From: CAMTUW01 sp947085035
Lineage (GTDB): Bacteria; Actinomycetota; Coriobacteriia; Anaerosomatales; PHET01
Assembly: GCA_947085035.1 (NCBI GenBank)
Contig: CAMTUW010000027.1
Span: 1 to 14,580, forward strand
DNA: 14,580 nt
Direction: 5' to 3'
Shown here one piece after another: positions 7,046 through 14,564 of the stretch; within the stretch, counting starts at the first letter, position 1; each line of letters begins with the position of its first letter. The notes under the pieces are model-generated. The model worked only from the letters and a program-made list of their open reading frames with translations, was not told the DNA's origin and did no database searches. Both the position numbers and the translations under genes were made by a program.

Positions 7046-8530
7046 CTACTTCGCACGCTTCGTGAAGCGCTCCACGAACTCTTCCGCGTTCACAACGTCG
7101 ATCTCCATCATCTTGCCCAGGCGTCGCAGCTCCTCGTCCTCGAAGCACGCCACCTTGGCGCGGGATGCCGCAGCGAGCACGGCAGCGGTCTCGTGGTCGA
7201 ACTCGTACTTGTCCATGAGCGCCTTGACATCAGACTCGGAGAACTCGACCGGGGTGAACAGCTTGCTCAGATCGACCGCGTCGGTCTCAAGCGCTGATAT
7301 CACGTCGTAGTCAGCCTGAATCGCGCTCCAGCGGCGTCTTCTGTGAGGCATCAGTTCGAGCTGATCGGTAGCGATCATGGCCTCGACGAAGTCAGGTGTC
7401 GCGTAGAACTCCCTGCGGCGCAGCAGCAGGAGGAAGGGCAGCAGCAACAGGGGTAGCAGACACCACGGCGCGGTTGCCGGGTCGAGCTGCGGCACTCCCG
7501 CTGCCTGCGCCGGCCAACCCCACGCCTGCACGCGTCCGTTGGCGGTGTCGGCGATGAACATCCGGTTCCGCGTGCCCTTCGCCACAGCGCCGGGGTAACT
7601 GAACTGGCCGTCGAGCAGACCCTTCTCGCCAAAGGAGAGTAGCTTCTCGCCCGTGGCCGTCCAGATGGTGGCGTCGTGCGCCAGCGTGTCGGTCTGCACG
7701 AAACGCTTAGGGGACTTCTCGTCGTCACCGGGAAACGGCGAAAGGGGCGCTAGGCCGCGGGGCAGGCCGCCTGTCACGATGGTCCGCGTGTACGTGCCGT
7801 CCCGGGTGTAGACCTTCACGCGCTGGTTGTTGCTGTCCGCGACGTAGACTTCCTTGCCAACGACCAGGATGCCGTTGGGGAACTGGAACACCTCGGGGCC
7901 CAGTGCGGGGTCGCTCACACTGCCGGCGGTGCCGATGCTGCGCAAGAACTTGCCTGTCGGGTCGAACACGAGCAGCCGGTGACCGTTCAGGAGCTCAGTC
8001 ACATACATGGTGCCGTCCGGGGCGAACGCGATCGCGATCGGCTGCCACTTCACGCCTCTGGTTTCGAACGGGGGGCGTTGGGCCTTCGGCAGATTGGGGT
8101 CGAACTCGCCCAGAAACCTGCCCTCGGGCGTGTACTTCAGAATCGTGTAGCGGCGCCGGTCAGTGACGTAGATGTTGCCATCTTTGGGATTCTTGGCCAG
8201 ATACAACGGATTGATCGTCTCGGTCGTGCCGAACGATCCCGTCATCTGACCGTCTTCGTCGAACGTGAAGATCGCCGAGCGAACCGAGTCCGTGACGTAG
8301 ACCGTGCCCTTGTCAACGAGCACGCCCATGGGACGCTGCATCCGGTTGGTCCCGGTCCCGCTGAAGGAGAAGAGGAACTCGGGTACAGGAATCGTTCCTC
8401 GTGCTGAGCCCACGAGGTTGAACGTGAGCTTCTTCGTCTGGGAGTAGAAGTAGAAATACCCCACCAACGCCAGCAGGAGCAGCAGCAGGATCACTGCGAT
8501 TGCGATGAGGCGCTTGCGTCGTTTCGTCAC
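7046..8530 (-). CDS. NHL-repeat beta-propeller membrane protein with cytoplasmic PIN-like tail
   Basis: The protein has 494 residues and starts at GTG 8530-8528 behind AAGGAG. Residues 8-28 are a transmembrane anchor after a basic KRRKR, and residues 357-370 form a second hydrophobic segment followed by RRR. Residues about 45-340 are therefore predicted to lie outside the membrane. That part carries five or six NHL blades, visible as recurring YVTD/YVAD/FIADT strands each followed by a basic turn and a phrase like FDPTGKFLRSIG (near 78-100, 120-143, 175-200, 228-250, 280-300 and 323-340). The cytoplasmic tail (371-494) ends with TAAVLAAASRAKVACFED, RRLGKMMEIDVVNAEEF, which resembles the C-terminal half of a PIN-domain fold without an obvious complete acidic site. 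NHL proteins often accompany multihaem cytochrome loci and may aid assembly (inference). It follows the TPR gene by 45 nt. Confidence 0.85.
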   Translation of the reverse strand: MTKRRKRLIAIAVILLLLLLALVGYFYFYSQTKKLTFNLVGSARGTIPVPEFLFSFSGTGTNRMQRPMGVLVDKGTVYVTDSVRSAIFTFDEDGQMTGSFGTTETINPLYLAKNPKDGNIYVTDRRRYTILKYTPEGRFLGEFDPNLPKAQRPPFETRGVKWQPIAIAFAPDGTMYVTELLNGHRLLVFDPTGKFLRSIGTAGSVSDPALGPEVFQFPNGILVVGKEVYVADSNNQRVKVYTRDGTYTRTIVTGGLPRGLAPLSPFPGDDEKSPKRFVQTDTLAHDATIWTATGEKLLSFGEKGLLDGQFSYPGAVAKGTRNRMFIADTANGRVQAWGWPAQAAGVPQLDPATAPWCLLPLLLLPFLLLLRRREFYATPDFVEAMIATDQLELMPHRRRRWSAIQADYDVISALETDAVDLSKLFTPVEFSESDVKALMDKYEFDHETAAVLAAASRAKVACFEDEELRRLGKMMEIDVVNAEEFVERFTKRAK

Positions 8531-8575
8531 ACCGGGCTCCTTGGAGTCGCGTTGGGGCCATCGATCGTACGCTGA

Positions 8576-9595
8576 TCACTTCTTCTTCGCGGTCGCCTTG
8601 ACGAGTCGCTCGATCGCACTGGTTATGCGCTTGTCTTTCGGTGCGAGACTCAAAGTCGAACGATATGCCTCGAGAGCGCCCTTGGCGTTGCCCGACGCCT
8701 CGAGTGTCTCGGCGTAGTTGATCGCCGCCTCGAGATTCCTCGGGGCGATGTTACGCGCGATCGTGGCCATCTCTAGAGCGGCGTCGATGTCGCGTTCACG
8801 CAAAGTGCGCGACTTCGCTATAAGCTCGACGGGGTCGCCGAAGCGTTTCAGCGCTTGCTTCGGCTCCTCGGCGTCGGGGTCAGCCATCGTGGCGCGCCCG
8901 TAGTGCTCCGATGCCTTCAGGTCATCGCCCTGACGTGTGAAGAGCTGTCCGAGGTAGTAGTGGGCCTGACCGAAGTTCGGATCGAAGGCGACCGCGATCT
9001 GCAGCTGCTTGATGGCGCCCTCGGTCTCGCCCACGCCGTCAAGCGCGAGCCCCAGGTAGTAGTAAGTGTCCGAAGCGTCCTTGCGAATGCGCAGCGCGGC
9101 CTTGAAGCGTCCGATGGCGTCTTCATAGCGCTTCTCTTGAAGCGCGATCAAACCCAGTTGGTACAAGGCGATCTCGGCTCTGTCGCTCACCGCTTCGAAC
9201 TCGCTGCCCGACGTTGCCTCTAGGACCTTCTTGAAGTAGCCCTCGGCGTCGGCCAAGCGCATATTGCGCATCGCGACCTGGCCGAGATTGAGTAGGGCCC
9301 CCGTGTGCTTGGGTTCGATCTTGAGCGCCGAGTTGAACTGCTTGATGGCGTCTTGGTCCCTGCCCGCCGCCGCGTATGCCTCGCCCAACCGGACCCGGAG
9401 CAGCGCGTCGTTCGGCTTTCCCCTGACCTGCCCCTCAAGGGCGCGGACCACCCGCAGGGCCGGTGTCGCCCCCTCGATCGCGATCCGATCGCGACGCACC
9501 GTCCAGCCGAAGTAGGCGCCCAAGCCGACGATGGCGACGAGGAGCACCGCGATGACGATTCTGATGATGAGATCGAACCGTTGTGAGTCACCCAT
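8576..9595 (-). CDS. Membrane-anchored TPR-repeat protein
   Basis: The protein has 339 residues and starts at ATG 9595-9593, with AAGGGG about 10 nt upstream. One transmembrane segment lies at residues 10-31, followed by basic residues. Residues about 63-320 contain roughly six tetratricopeptide repeats, seen as LGEAYAAAGRDQDAIKQFNSAL (in two parts: 70-79 and 80-91), LGLIALQEKRYEDAIGRF, LGLALDGVGETEGAIKQL and YLGQLFTRQGDDLKASEHY. The C-terminus is lysine-rich (KATAKKK). TPR proteins act as protein-protein scaffolds. Between three multihaem cytochrome genes and an NHL-protein gene, a role in cytochrome assembly, secretion or complex formation is likely but not shown. It is probably co-transcribed with the NHL gene 45 nt downstream. 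Confidence 0.88.
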   Translation of the reverse strand: MGDSQRFDLIIRIVIAVLLVAIVGLGAYFGWTVRRDRIAIEGATPALRVVRALEGQVRGKPNDALLRVRLGEAYAAAGRDQDAIKQFNSALKIEPKHTGALLNLGQVAMRNMRLADAEGYFKKVLEATSGSEFEAVSDRAEIALYQLGLIALQEKRYEDAIGRFKAALRIRKDASDTYYYLGLALDGVGETEGAIKQLQIAVAFDPNFGQAHYYLGQLFTRQGDDLKASEHYGRATMADPDAEEPKQALKRFGDPVELIAKSRTLRERDIDAALEMATIARNIAPRNLEAAINYAETLEASGNAKGALEAYRSTLSLAPKDKRITSAIERLVKATAKKK

Positions 9596-9698
9596 GCGTG
9601 TGAAGCCCCTTACCGTGAGTGAGTGATCGACTCAGATGACCGTTTGCCGGAACACCGTCGGGCAGCAGCGCTGACAATATCGCAGCATCGTAACACCT

Positions 9699-9716
9699 GT
9701 CACATCAATGTGTGAC
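9699..9716. repeat. Inverted repeat in the gap between the 20-haem cytochrome and TPR genes
   Basis: GTCACA-N6-TGTGAC is a perfect 6-bp inverted repeat, overlapping CACAT-CA-ATGTG at 9701-9712. It lies in the 140-nt gap 9596-9735. A second small hairpin, AACAA-GCG-TTGTT (9718-9730), lies next to it nearer the cytochrome stop. The pair could be a regulator site or a processing or attenuation structure. There is no T-tract to make it a standard terminator. Confidence 0.4.
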
Positions 9717-9735
9717 CAACAAGCGTTGTTCCCCA

Positions 9736-11328
9736 TCAGATGTCCATATCCTTGTGGCAACGGAGGCACAGCGATCCGCCCCCGTACGGGGCGATGGTCT
9801 CGTTGAACGGGTCGAGCGCGCCGTGGCAGTCGTAGCACAGACGCATGTCGTGACCCTGCTGCCTCTCGATCTGGCGGGCCGCCTCAGAGGTGCCGAAGTC
9901 GATGTGGCACTCGTAGCAGCGATACGGCTTGCCCTTCGTCTCGGCGACATCGAAGTGCACCGCATGCTCCGCCATCGCCTTGTGTTTGATGTCGGTCGCG
10001 GGGATCCGCTTCGCTTCCTCGTGACATCCGATGCAGTTCTCGCGCACGAGGTAGTCGTTCTTGACGCTGCCGTGATGGCACTGTTGGCATGCGCTTCTGT
10101 CGCGGTGGCAGACCGCACAGTCATGGGACGTGACCCCTTTGGCTGGGCGATGGTCCTCGATGAAACCCTCAGGATGGGGCACGATGGTCAGGTGGCACCG
10201 CTGGCATGAGGGACCCGAATGGCAGACGCCACACAGTCCTTTGCCGTCGAGGAAGTCCTTCCCGTGTTGACCCATCCAGCGCGCATCGGTGTGTGGCACG
10301 GGAACAACCATACCGGGAGGAGCGTAGCGGCTCTTGCTGCGCCCGTTGTGGCACTCGATGCAGAAATCCATCTTGTGACACATCGCGCAGTATTCCGGGG
10401 TCTCCTTCGAGGGCTCACTGTGAGCGCCCTTGATGAACTTCTTGGTGTGGTCGTAGGGCATGAGCTCGAATGACGTGGGATGGCACGCCGTGCACTCCTC
10501 GGTGGCCACTCGCCCGTGAGAGTTGTGGTTCAGGCCGTGGCAGCGGTAGCACGACAGCATGTCGGGGCGGTCGATACCCAGCGCCGTGTGCGGGAACCTC
10601 GGGTGACACGCCTCGCAGCGGTAGTTGCGTTCGATGTGGTCGGCGTGGGCGAAGATGATTCGCTTGCCCGATGCTTCGTCGATGCGTCCGTGGCAGAACG
10701 CGCACTGCGACATCGAGACCGGGCCCGTGGGGTCGATGCGGACCGACGGGCCCTTGTCGGGCGCAAGCACCATGGGGTGGTAGACGAGCGGCATGTTCGC
10801 GACCTTGGGAGCCTGCTTGGCGTGGCAGGCGTCGCAGTCGCGGATCGCCTCGTGACACATCATGCAGCGGTTGACCCCGGAGGCGTTCGCGACCTCGGCG
10901 TGGGGCTTCTTGGCCCAGGTGATGCCGTGTGAGACGGGGCGCAGCTTGTCAGGGTGCGTGTGGCAGTCGGCACACTTCCCCGAGGCGAGCTCACCTTGGA
11001 CGCCGTGCTTGACCCGATGGCAGGCGAAGCAGGCCTCCATCGGGACCCGCTCGGTGACGTCGCTTCGGTGCGGCATGCGGAAGTGGCACCCCTCGCAGCT
11101 CACCAGCAGGTGGTTGCCGTGGCTGAAGATCAGCCCTTTGACGCGCACGTCGCTGATGTCGTAGTGACACGGGGCGCACTGCTCGAGCTGGATCGGCGCG
11201 GCGGTATCGATGATCCGCTTGCCCGTCGCGCCGCTCAACAAAGGCCACGCCGCGAACAGGAGGGTGGCCGCGAGGATAATCGCAGCCACCCCCCATGGGA
11301 TCGCGTTTCGTGTGGTGCGGCTCTTCAC
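9736..11328 (-). CDS. Membrane-anchored multihaem cytochrome c with 20 CxxCH motifs
   Basis: The protein has 530 residues and starts at GTG 11328-11326; GGAGG lies about 12 nt upstream. An uncleaved-looking hydrophobic segment at residues 12-32 should anchor it in the cytoplasmic membrane with the rest outside. CxxCH motifs begin at residues 51, 78, 100, 119, 155, 165, 209, 238, 260, 279, 314, 323, 366, 375, 404, 414, 432, 471, 498 and 521, giving 20 c-type haems, about one per 26 residues. Residues 51-169 (haems 1-6) and 209-327 (haems 7-12) are diverged copies of one six-haem block, each with IIF/LIF..H, FPH or MPH and a closely paired CxxCH-CxxCH end. The last eight haems form another region. 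It lies 26 nt after the 13-haem gene and is probably the large electron conduit of that cluster. Confidence 0.96.
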   Translation of the reverse strand: MKSRTTRNAIPWGVAAIILAATLLFAAWPLLSGATGKRIIDTAAPIQLEQCAPCHYDISDVRVKGLIFSHGNHLLVSCEGCHFRMPHRSDVTERVPMEACFACHRVKHGVQGELASGKCADCHTHPDKLRPVSHGITWAKKPHAEVANASGVNRCMMCHEAIRDCDACHAKQAPKVANMPLVYHPMVLAPDKGPSVRIDPTGPVSMSQCAFCHGRIDEASGKRIIFAHADHIERNYRCEACHPRFPHTALGIDRPDMLSCYRCHGLNHNSHGRVATEECTACHPTSFELMPYDHTKKFIKGAHSEPSKETPEYCAMCHKMDFCIECHNGRSKSRYAPPGMVVPVPHTDARWMGQHGKDFLDGKGLCGVCHSGPSCQRCHLTIVPHPEGFIEDHRPAKGVTSHDCAVCHRDRSACQQCHHGSVKNDYLVRENCIGCHEEAKRIPATDIKHKAMAEHAVHFDVAETKGKPYRCYECHIDFGTSEAARQIERQQGHDMRLCYDCHGALDPFNETIAPYGGGSLCLRCHKDMDI

Positions 11329-11354
11329 GCGGGCCGCAGCCCTCCTTCAGTTGG

Positions 11355-12659
11355 TCATCGACCGGTCAGTCGCGCGATGAAGCCCCGTATCGGGTTCTCC
11401 TCCGCAAGTCTCACTTTCTCATGAATGAGTGCTGCCGCGTCAACTCCGAACTTCTCGTCACTGCCAGCGTGACAGCCTTCCTGGCCACAGGTCTTGGCGA
11501 CTGTGGCCGGAGCGACCGACGACGAGGGGTCGGTCGAGGGTAGGATGCCGTGCGACTCGTGGCAGGTCCAGCAGGCGGGCGCGTCGAGGTTCGCCGCCTT
11601 GTAGGCCTTGCCGTGGTAGTAATCGTCGTAGGTGTCGTAGTCGTCACCGTGCGCCTTGCAGCGGGCACAGGTCCGATAGGCGGACAGGTGCATCCGGTCC
11701 TTGCTCGCCTGGGTGTCCAGACGCTTGATGAAGTGGCCTCCGTGGCACGACGCGCAGGTCGCCGACTCGTAGTCGCCCGCGGTTATCCGCGCCGCATGAG
11801 TCGAGCGCTCGTACGCCTTGACCAGCGCGGCGTCCTTGCCCTCATTGACCGTGCGGTGACAGTCCGCACACGCCTGCCCCGCGTTCACGCTCCACAGCGG
11901 GCTTCGCGAAGGCTTGTCGTCGTAGCGGTAGTCGACGTGACACTGCTGGCAGGACAGTCCCGCGTGGGCCGAGTCGTCCACGCCGGTGATGGTGAAGGAC
12001 TTGAGGCCCTCGGCCCCCATCTTGGAGAGCCCGGCGTTGCCGTGACAGGCGAGACACCCATCACCCGCGTCGTAATCCCACGATTTCGGGACCCAGGTCA
12101 CGTTTTCGGCTTCATGACAGTCGTTGCAGGAGGCTGGGGTGTGGCACATGGCGCAGCGGGTGTTGAACTCCTTGTCGGAGGGTGCGACGTGCGGGCGGCC
12201 GGCCCATCCGAAGGTATGGAACGCGGGGCGCAGACGTTCGCGAGGGGTGACGTGGCAGTCTTCGCACTTGTCCGCCGCGATCAGCCCCATCGGGCCGTGG
12301 CGCACGCCGTGACACGCGAAGCAGCCCTTCATCGTGGGACGGTCGATGGTCGTGTCCGCTCGGTGGGGGAACCTGGTGTGACAACCCGCGCACGAGATCA
12401 GCTGGTGGTACCCGTGTTGGAAGATGATCGCGGAGGCGTAGTTGTCTGTCTTGGCGATGTTGCCGTGACACGTCTTCATGCACGCGTCCTTATAGACCGG
12501 CGTGGCCTGCAGCTGTAAGAACAGCTGCTCGAAACTCATGTCGGATGGCACCTTCTCAGCGGCCATGGCCACACCGCCGCCGAGAGCCGCAACGAACACG
12601 GCGGCGGCGAGCATCATGGCGAGCGGCCTACCGGGACGCGCTCGGAACGAAAGCCTCAT
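11355..12659 (-). CDS. Periplasmic/exported multihaem cytochrome c (10 CxxCH plus CX3CH, CX4CH and CxxCK)
   Basis: The protein has 434 residues and starts at ATG 12659-12657 behind AAGGGG. A Sec signal peptide ends near AMA-AE (residues 31-34). Ten canonical CxxCH motifs begin at 90, 113, 132, 169, 178, 202, 237, 264, 302 and 363. Three odd sites accompany them: CMKTCH (60-65), CARCK (331-335) and CGQEGCH (391-397), for up to 13 haems. Residues 60-182 match the six-haem block repeated in the neighbouring 20-haem cytochrome; residues 202-430 match the whole seven-haem cytochrome encoded just upstream, including DYYHGKAY, LDAPACWTCH and the CX4CH end. It is therefore a natural fusion of both types. 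It lies 64 nt after the seven-haem gene and likely bridges it to the 20-haem protein. The lysine-type site could be a catalytic or tuned haem. Confidence 0.95.
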   Translation of the reverse strand: MRLSFRARPGRPLAMMLAAAVFVAALGGGVAMAAEKVPSDMSFEQLFLQLQATPVYKDACMKTCHGNIAKTDNYASAIIFQHGYHQLISCAGCHTRFPHRADTTIDRPTMKGCFACHGVRHGPMGLIAADKCEDCHVTPRERLRPAFHTFGWAGRPHVAPSDKEFNTRCAMCHTPASCNDCHEAENVTWVPKSWDYDAGDGCLACHGNAGLSKMGAEGLKSFTITGVDDSAHAGLSCQQCHVDYRYDDKPSRSPLWSVNAGQACADCHRTVNEGKDAALVKAYERSTHAARITAGDYESATCASCHGGHFIKRLDTQASKDRMHLSAYRTCARCKAHGDDYDTYDDYYHGKAYKAANLDAPACWTCHESHGILPSTDPSSSVAPATVAKTCGQEGCHAGSDEKFGVDAAALIHEKVRLAEENPIRGFIARLTGR

Positions 12660-12723
12660 CTCGTCTTACCCCTTCTCCTTGGCGAGAACTCCAGTCCCCG
12701 CTCAATGCCAAGATACGCACGTT

Positions 12724-13704
12724 CTAAAACGACGATCTGACCGTGTCGAGGGCTTCTCGCACCGTCTGTTTCGCGCGGTTGACGATCAGGACCAAGGGAT
12801 TGGCGTCGCGGATCTCGGCCTGCCCATGGATGAGTTGAGCGTACTCGGTGAACGCCTCGTCCGCGCCGTCGTGGCAGCTCTCCTGACCGCAGGTCGCGGC
12901 GAGCTGGTTGGGGTGCACCGGCGAGTGCCTGTCGCTCGAGGGCAGGATCTGGTGGAACCCGTGGCAGTCCCAACACGAGGGCGCGTCCAAGGATCCCCGC
13001 CGGTACGCGGCCCCGTGGTAGTAGTCGTCGTAGGAGGCCGTCTCGCGCTCATGGCACTGCCCGCACATCGCGATGCCGGAGCTGTGCAGCGCACGCCGTC
13101 CGGCCGCGTCATCGGGGGCCGTGATCGCGTGTCCGCCGTGACAGTCGCCGCACAGCGGCACCTTCGCCGGCATGCCGCGCTGCGCGCGCGAGGCCGCCGT
13201 CTGCGTGGTGCTGACGCCGGGTTTGCCCGCGAGCGAATGGACGCCGTTGGAGTGGTCGGAGAACGCTTCGGCATGGCAGTTCTTGCAGGCGAGACGCGCT
13301 GACGCGACCCAGTCTTCGGCCCCCTGGATCCGCTTGTGCGGTGAGGTGTAGGCGAAATCGAGGTGGCAGCCGGTGCAGGGTGTGTTCTTGGCGTGCGCCG
13401 ATGCCCTGAGCCGCTCGATGTCGACGAAGATCGACGACGTGGTCTCAGCGCCGACCTTGGCGAGGTTCGGGTCGCCGTGACAGACGAGGCAACCCGACCT
13501 GCCTGCGGTGGGCAAGGTGAAGTCGAGGTCGTAGGTGCGCGTCGCTGGCTTCGCGGCCTTGGGAGGCTTGGCGGGCTTGGCGGCCGCTGGGGCCGTAGCG
13601 GTGGCGGCCGCTGGGGCCGTAGCGGTGGCGGGAGCGGCAAGCGCGGGGATCGCGGGCACCATCATCAGCGCGAGCGAAACAACTATGGCGAGGCGACGCC
13701 GCAT
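12724..13704 (-). CDS. Exported heptahaem cytochrome c (six CxxCH plus one CX4CH)
   Basis: The protein has 326 residues from ATG 13704-13702, chosen because MRRRLAIVVSLALMMVPAIPALA is a clean signal peptide, GAGAGG precedes it, and a longer in-frame start would overlap the cytochrome b gene. A low-complexity Ala/Pro/Lys/Thr linker at residues 23-56 follows the signal. Haem motifs begin at residues 72, 110, 140, 185, 214 and 244 (CxxCH) and 272 (CGQESCH). Residues 225-248 (YDDYYHGAAY, LDAPSCWDCHGFH) and the C-terminus match the second half of the 13-haem neighbour. The start is 13 nt after the cytochrome b stop, implying tight translational linkage, so this is the best candidate for the first electron acceptor from that membrane subunit. 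The exact reaction is unknown. Confidence 0.94.
   Translation of the reverse strand: MRRRLAIVVSLALMMVPAIPALAAPATATAPAAATATAPAAAKPAKPPKAAKPATRTYDLDFTLPTAGRSGCLVCHGDPNLAKVGAETTSSIFVDIERLRASAHAKNTPCTGCHLDFAYTSPHKRIQGAEDWVASARLACKNCHAEAFSDHSNGVHSLAGKPGVSTTQTAASRAQRGMPAKVPLCGDCHGGHAITAPDDAAGRRALHSSGIAMCGQCHERETASYDDYYHGAAYRRGSLDAPSCWDCHGFHQILPSSDRHSPVHPNQLAATCGQESCHDGADEAFTEYAQLIHGQAEIRDANPLVLIVNRAKQTVREALDTVRSSF
13580..13627. repeat. Two exact 24-bp tandem copies in the heptahaem linker
   Basis: The unit runs 13580-13603 and again 13604-13627 without mismatch, and begins GCGGCCGCTGGGG. It encodes an eight-residue Ala/Thr/Pro unit repeated in the linker behind the signal peptide. In-frame 24-bp steps imply linker length can change by slippage without breaking the protein. 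Confidence 0.9.
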
Positions 13705-13717
13705 CGGCACCAGCCTC

Positions 13718-14539
13718 TCACGCGTGCTCGGAGGCAGACGATGCGACGGCGGGCTCGTGCCCGTGCCCGTGGTCGTCGTCGTGGCTCGTGGCGCTGCGGC
13801 GGTCAAGGGCGCCCATGCCGAAGAAGTCGAGGAAGGCCGGGAAGTCCTCGGTGACCGAGAGGTAGACGTGGATGGTCGTGAGCACGATGAAGAGCCAGTT
13901 GACGAGGTAGTGGGCGGTGCGTACCCACCAGATGCCCGTCGCGCCGATGAGCCCGGCGCTCAGGGCCTGCAGGCTCGTGTCGGTGAAGGGTATCTGGAGC
14001 CGCCAGAGCATGAAGCCCGTGATGGCCTGGACGATCAGTAGCGGCACGAACAGCGTGTAGGTGCCCTTCTGCATGACGTTGTATTTGCCCAGGTGCGGCT
14101 TGGAGGACTTGATGAAGAGGTAGTAGAGCACGACCTTCGGCGCCGTGATGATGTCTTGCGAGGTGATGGCGAACTCGCGGTAGTCGCGCTGGCGCGAGGC
14201 GAAGGCGTACCACAGGCGCCAGACGAGGTTCACGACGACGACGATCATGGCGACGTAGTGCAGCCACTGCATCGTCAGACGACTGACGGGCTCGAAGCGG
14301 ATGAGCAGGCCCGTCGCGCCGAGGACGATCATGCACGCGACGTGGGTGAAGTGCAGGAACTTCGGCAGCATGGGCGGATGGGAGTCGTGGTGCGGCCAGG
14401 CCCACTCGCGACCGAAGCGCCGCTTGGCGCGTCCGGTGAGGATGTTGCCGAAGAAGTGTACCGAGAGCGCGAGCACGATGATCGGGTAAAGCGTGGTGAA
14501 CACCGCGTCGATCCACACGTTGATCTGCGTCAGCCCCAC
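13718..14539 (-). CDS. Di-haem cytochrome b membrane subunit (b561/FdnI-like)
   Basis: The protein has 273 residues and starts at GTG 14539-14537, with AGGGGG about 8 nt upstream. About five hydrophobic helices are visible, near residues 12-34, 60-80, 92-112, 158-180 and 204-228. Histidines suited to bind b haems are H63/H66 (FLHFTH), H94 (WLHYV), and H210 and H224, the last two 14 apart in one helix as in formate dehydrogenase/hydrogenase gamma subunits. The tail is soluble and His/Asp-rich (HDDDHGHGHE, 253-262). Its family couples the (mena)quinone pool to periplasmic redox partners. Being first in line with three multihaem cytochromes, it likely oxidises menaquinol and passes electrons outward, comparable in layout to Geobacter Cbc complexes (inference). 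It could alternatively serve the hydrogenase, which lacks its own cytochrome b here. Confidence 0.92.
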   Translation of the reverse strand: MGLTQINVWIDAVFTTLYPIIVLALSVHFFGNILTGRAKRRFGREWAWPHHDSHPPMLPKFLHFTHVACMIVLGATGLLIRFEPVSRLTMQWLHYVAMIVVVVNLVWRLWYAFASRQRDYREFAITSQDIITAPKVVLYYLFIKSSKPHLGKYNVMQKGTYTLFVPLLIVQAITGFMLWRLQIPFTDTSLQALSAGLIGATGIWWVRTAHYLVNWLFIVLTTIHVYLSVTEDFPAFLDFFGMGALDRRSATSHDDDHGHGHEPAVASSASEHA

Positions 14540-14564
14540 GACCGACCCCCTACTCCCGAGTAAT

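Noticed and set aside
9736..13704. CRISPR-like or tandem DNA repeats across the cytochrome genes
   Set aside because: The regular spacing of tgcc/gtggca-like words comes from codons of CxxCH motifs; the DNA between them is not repeated apart from the 24-bp unit.
13705..13806. Longer start for the heptahaem cytochrome
   Set aside because: The 34 added residues overlap the cytochrome b gene and precede a clean signal peptide at M(13704).
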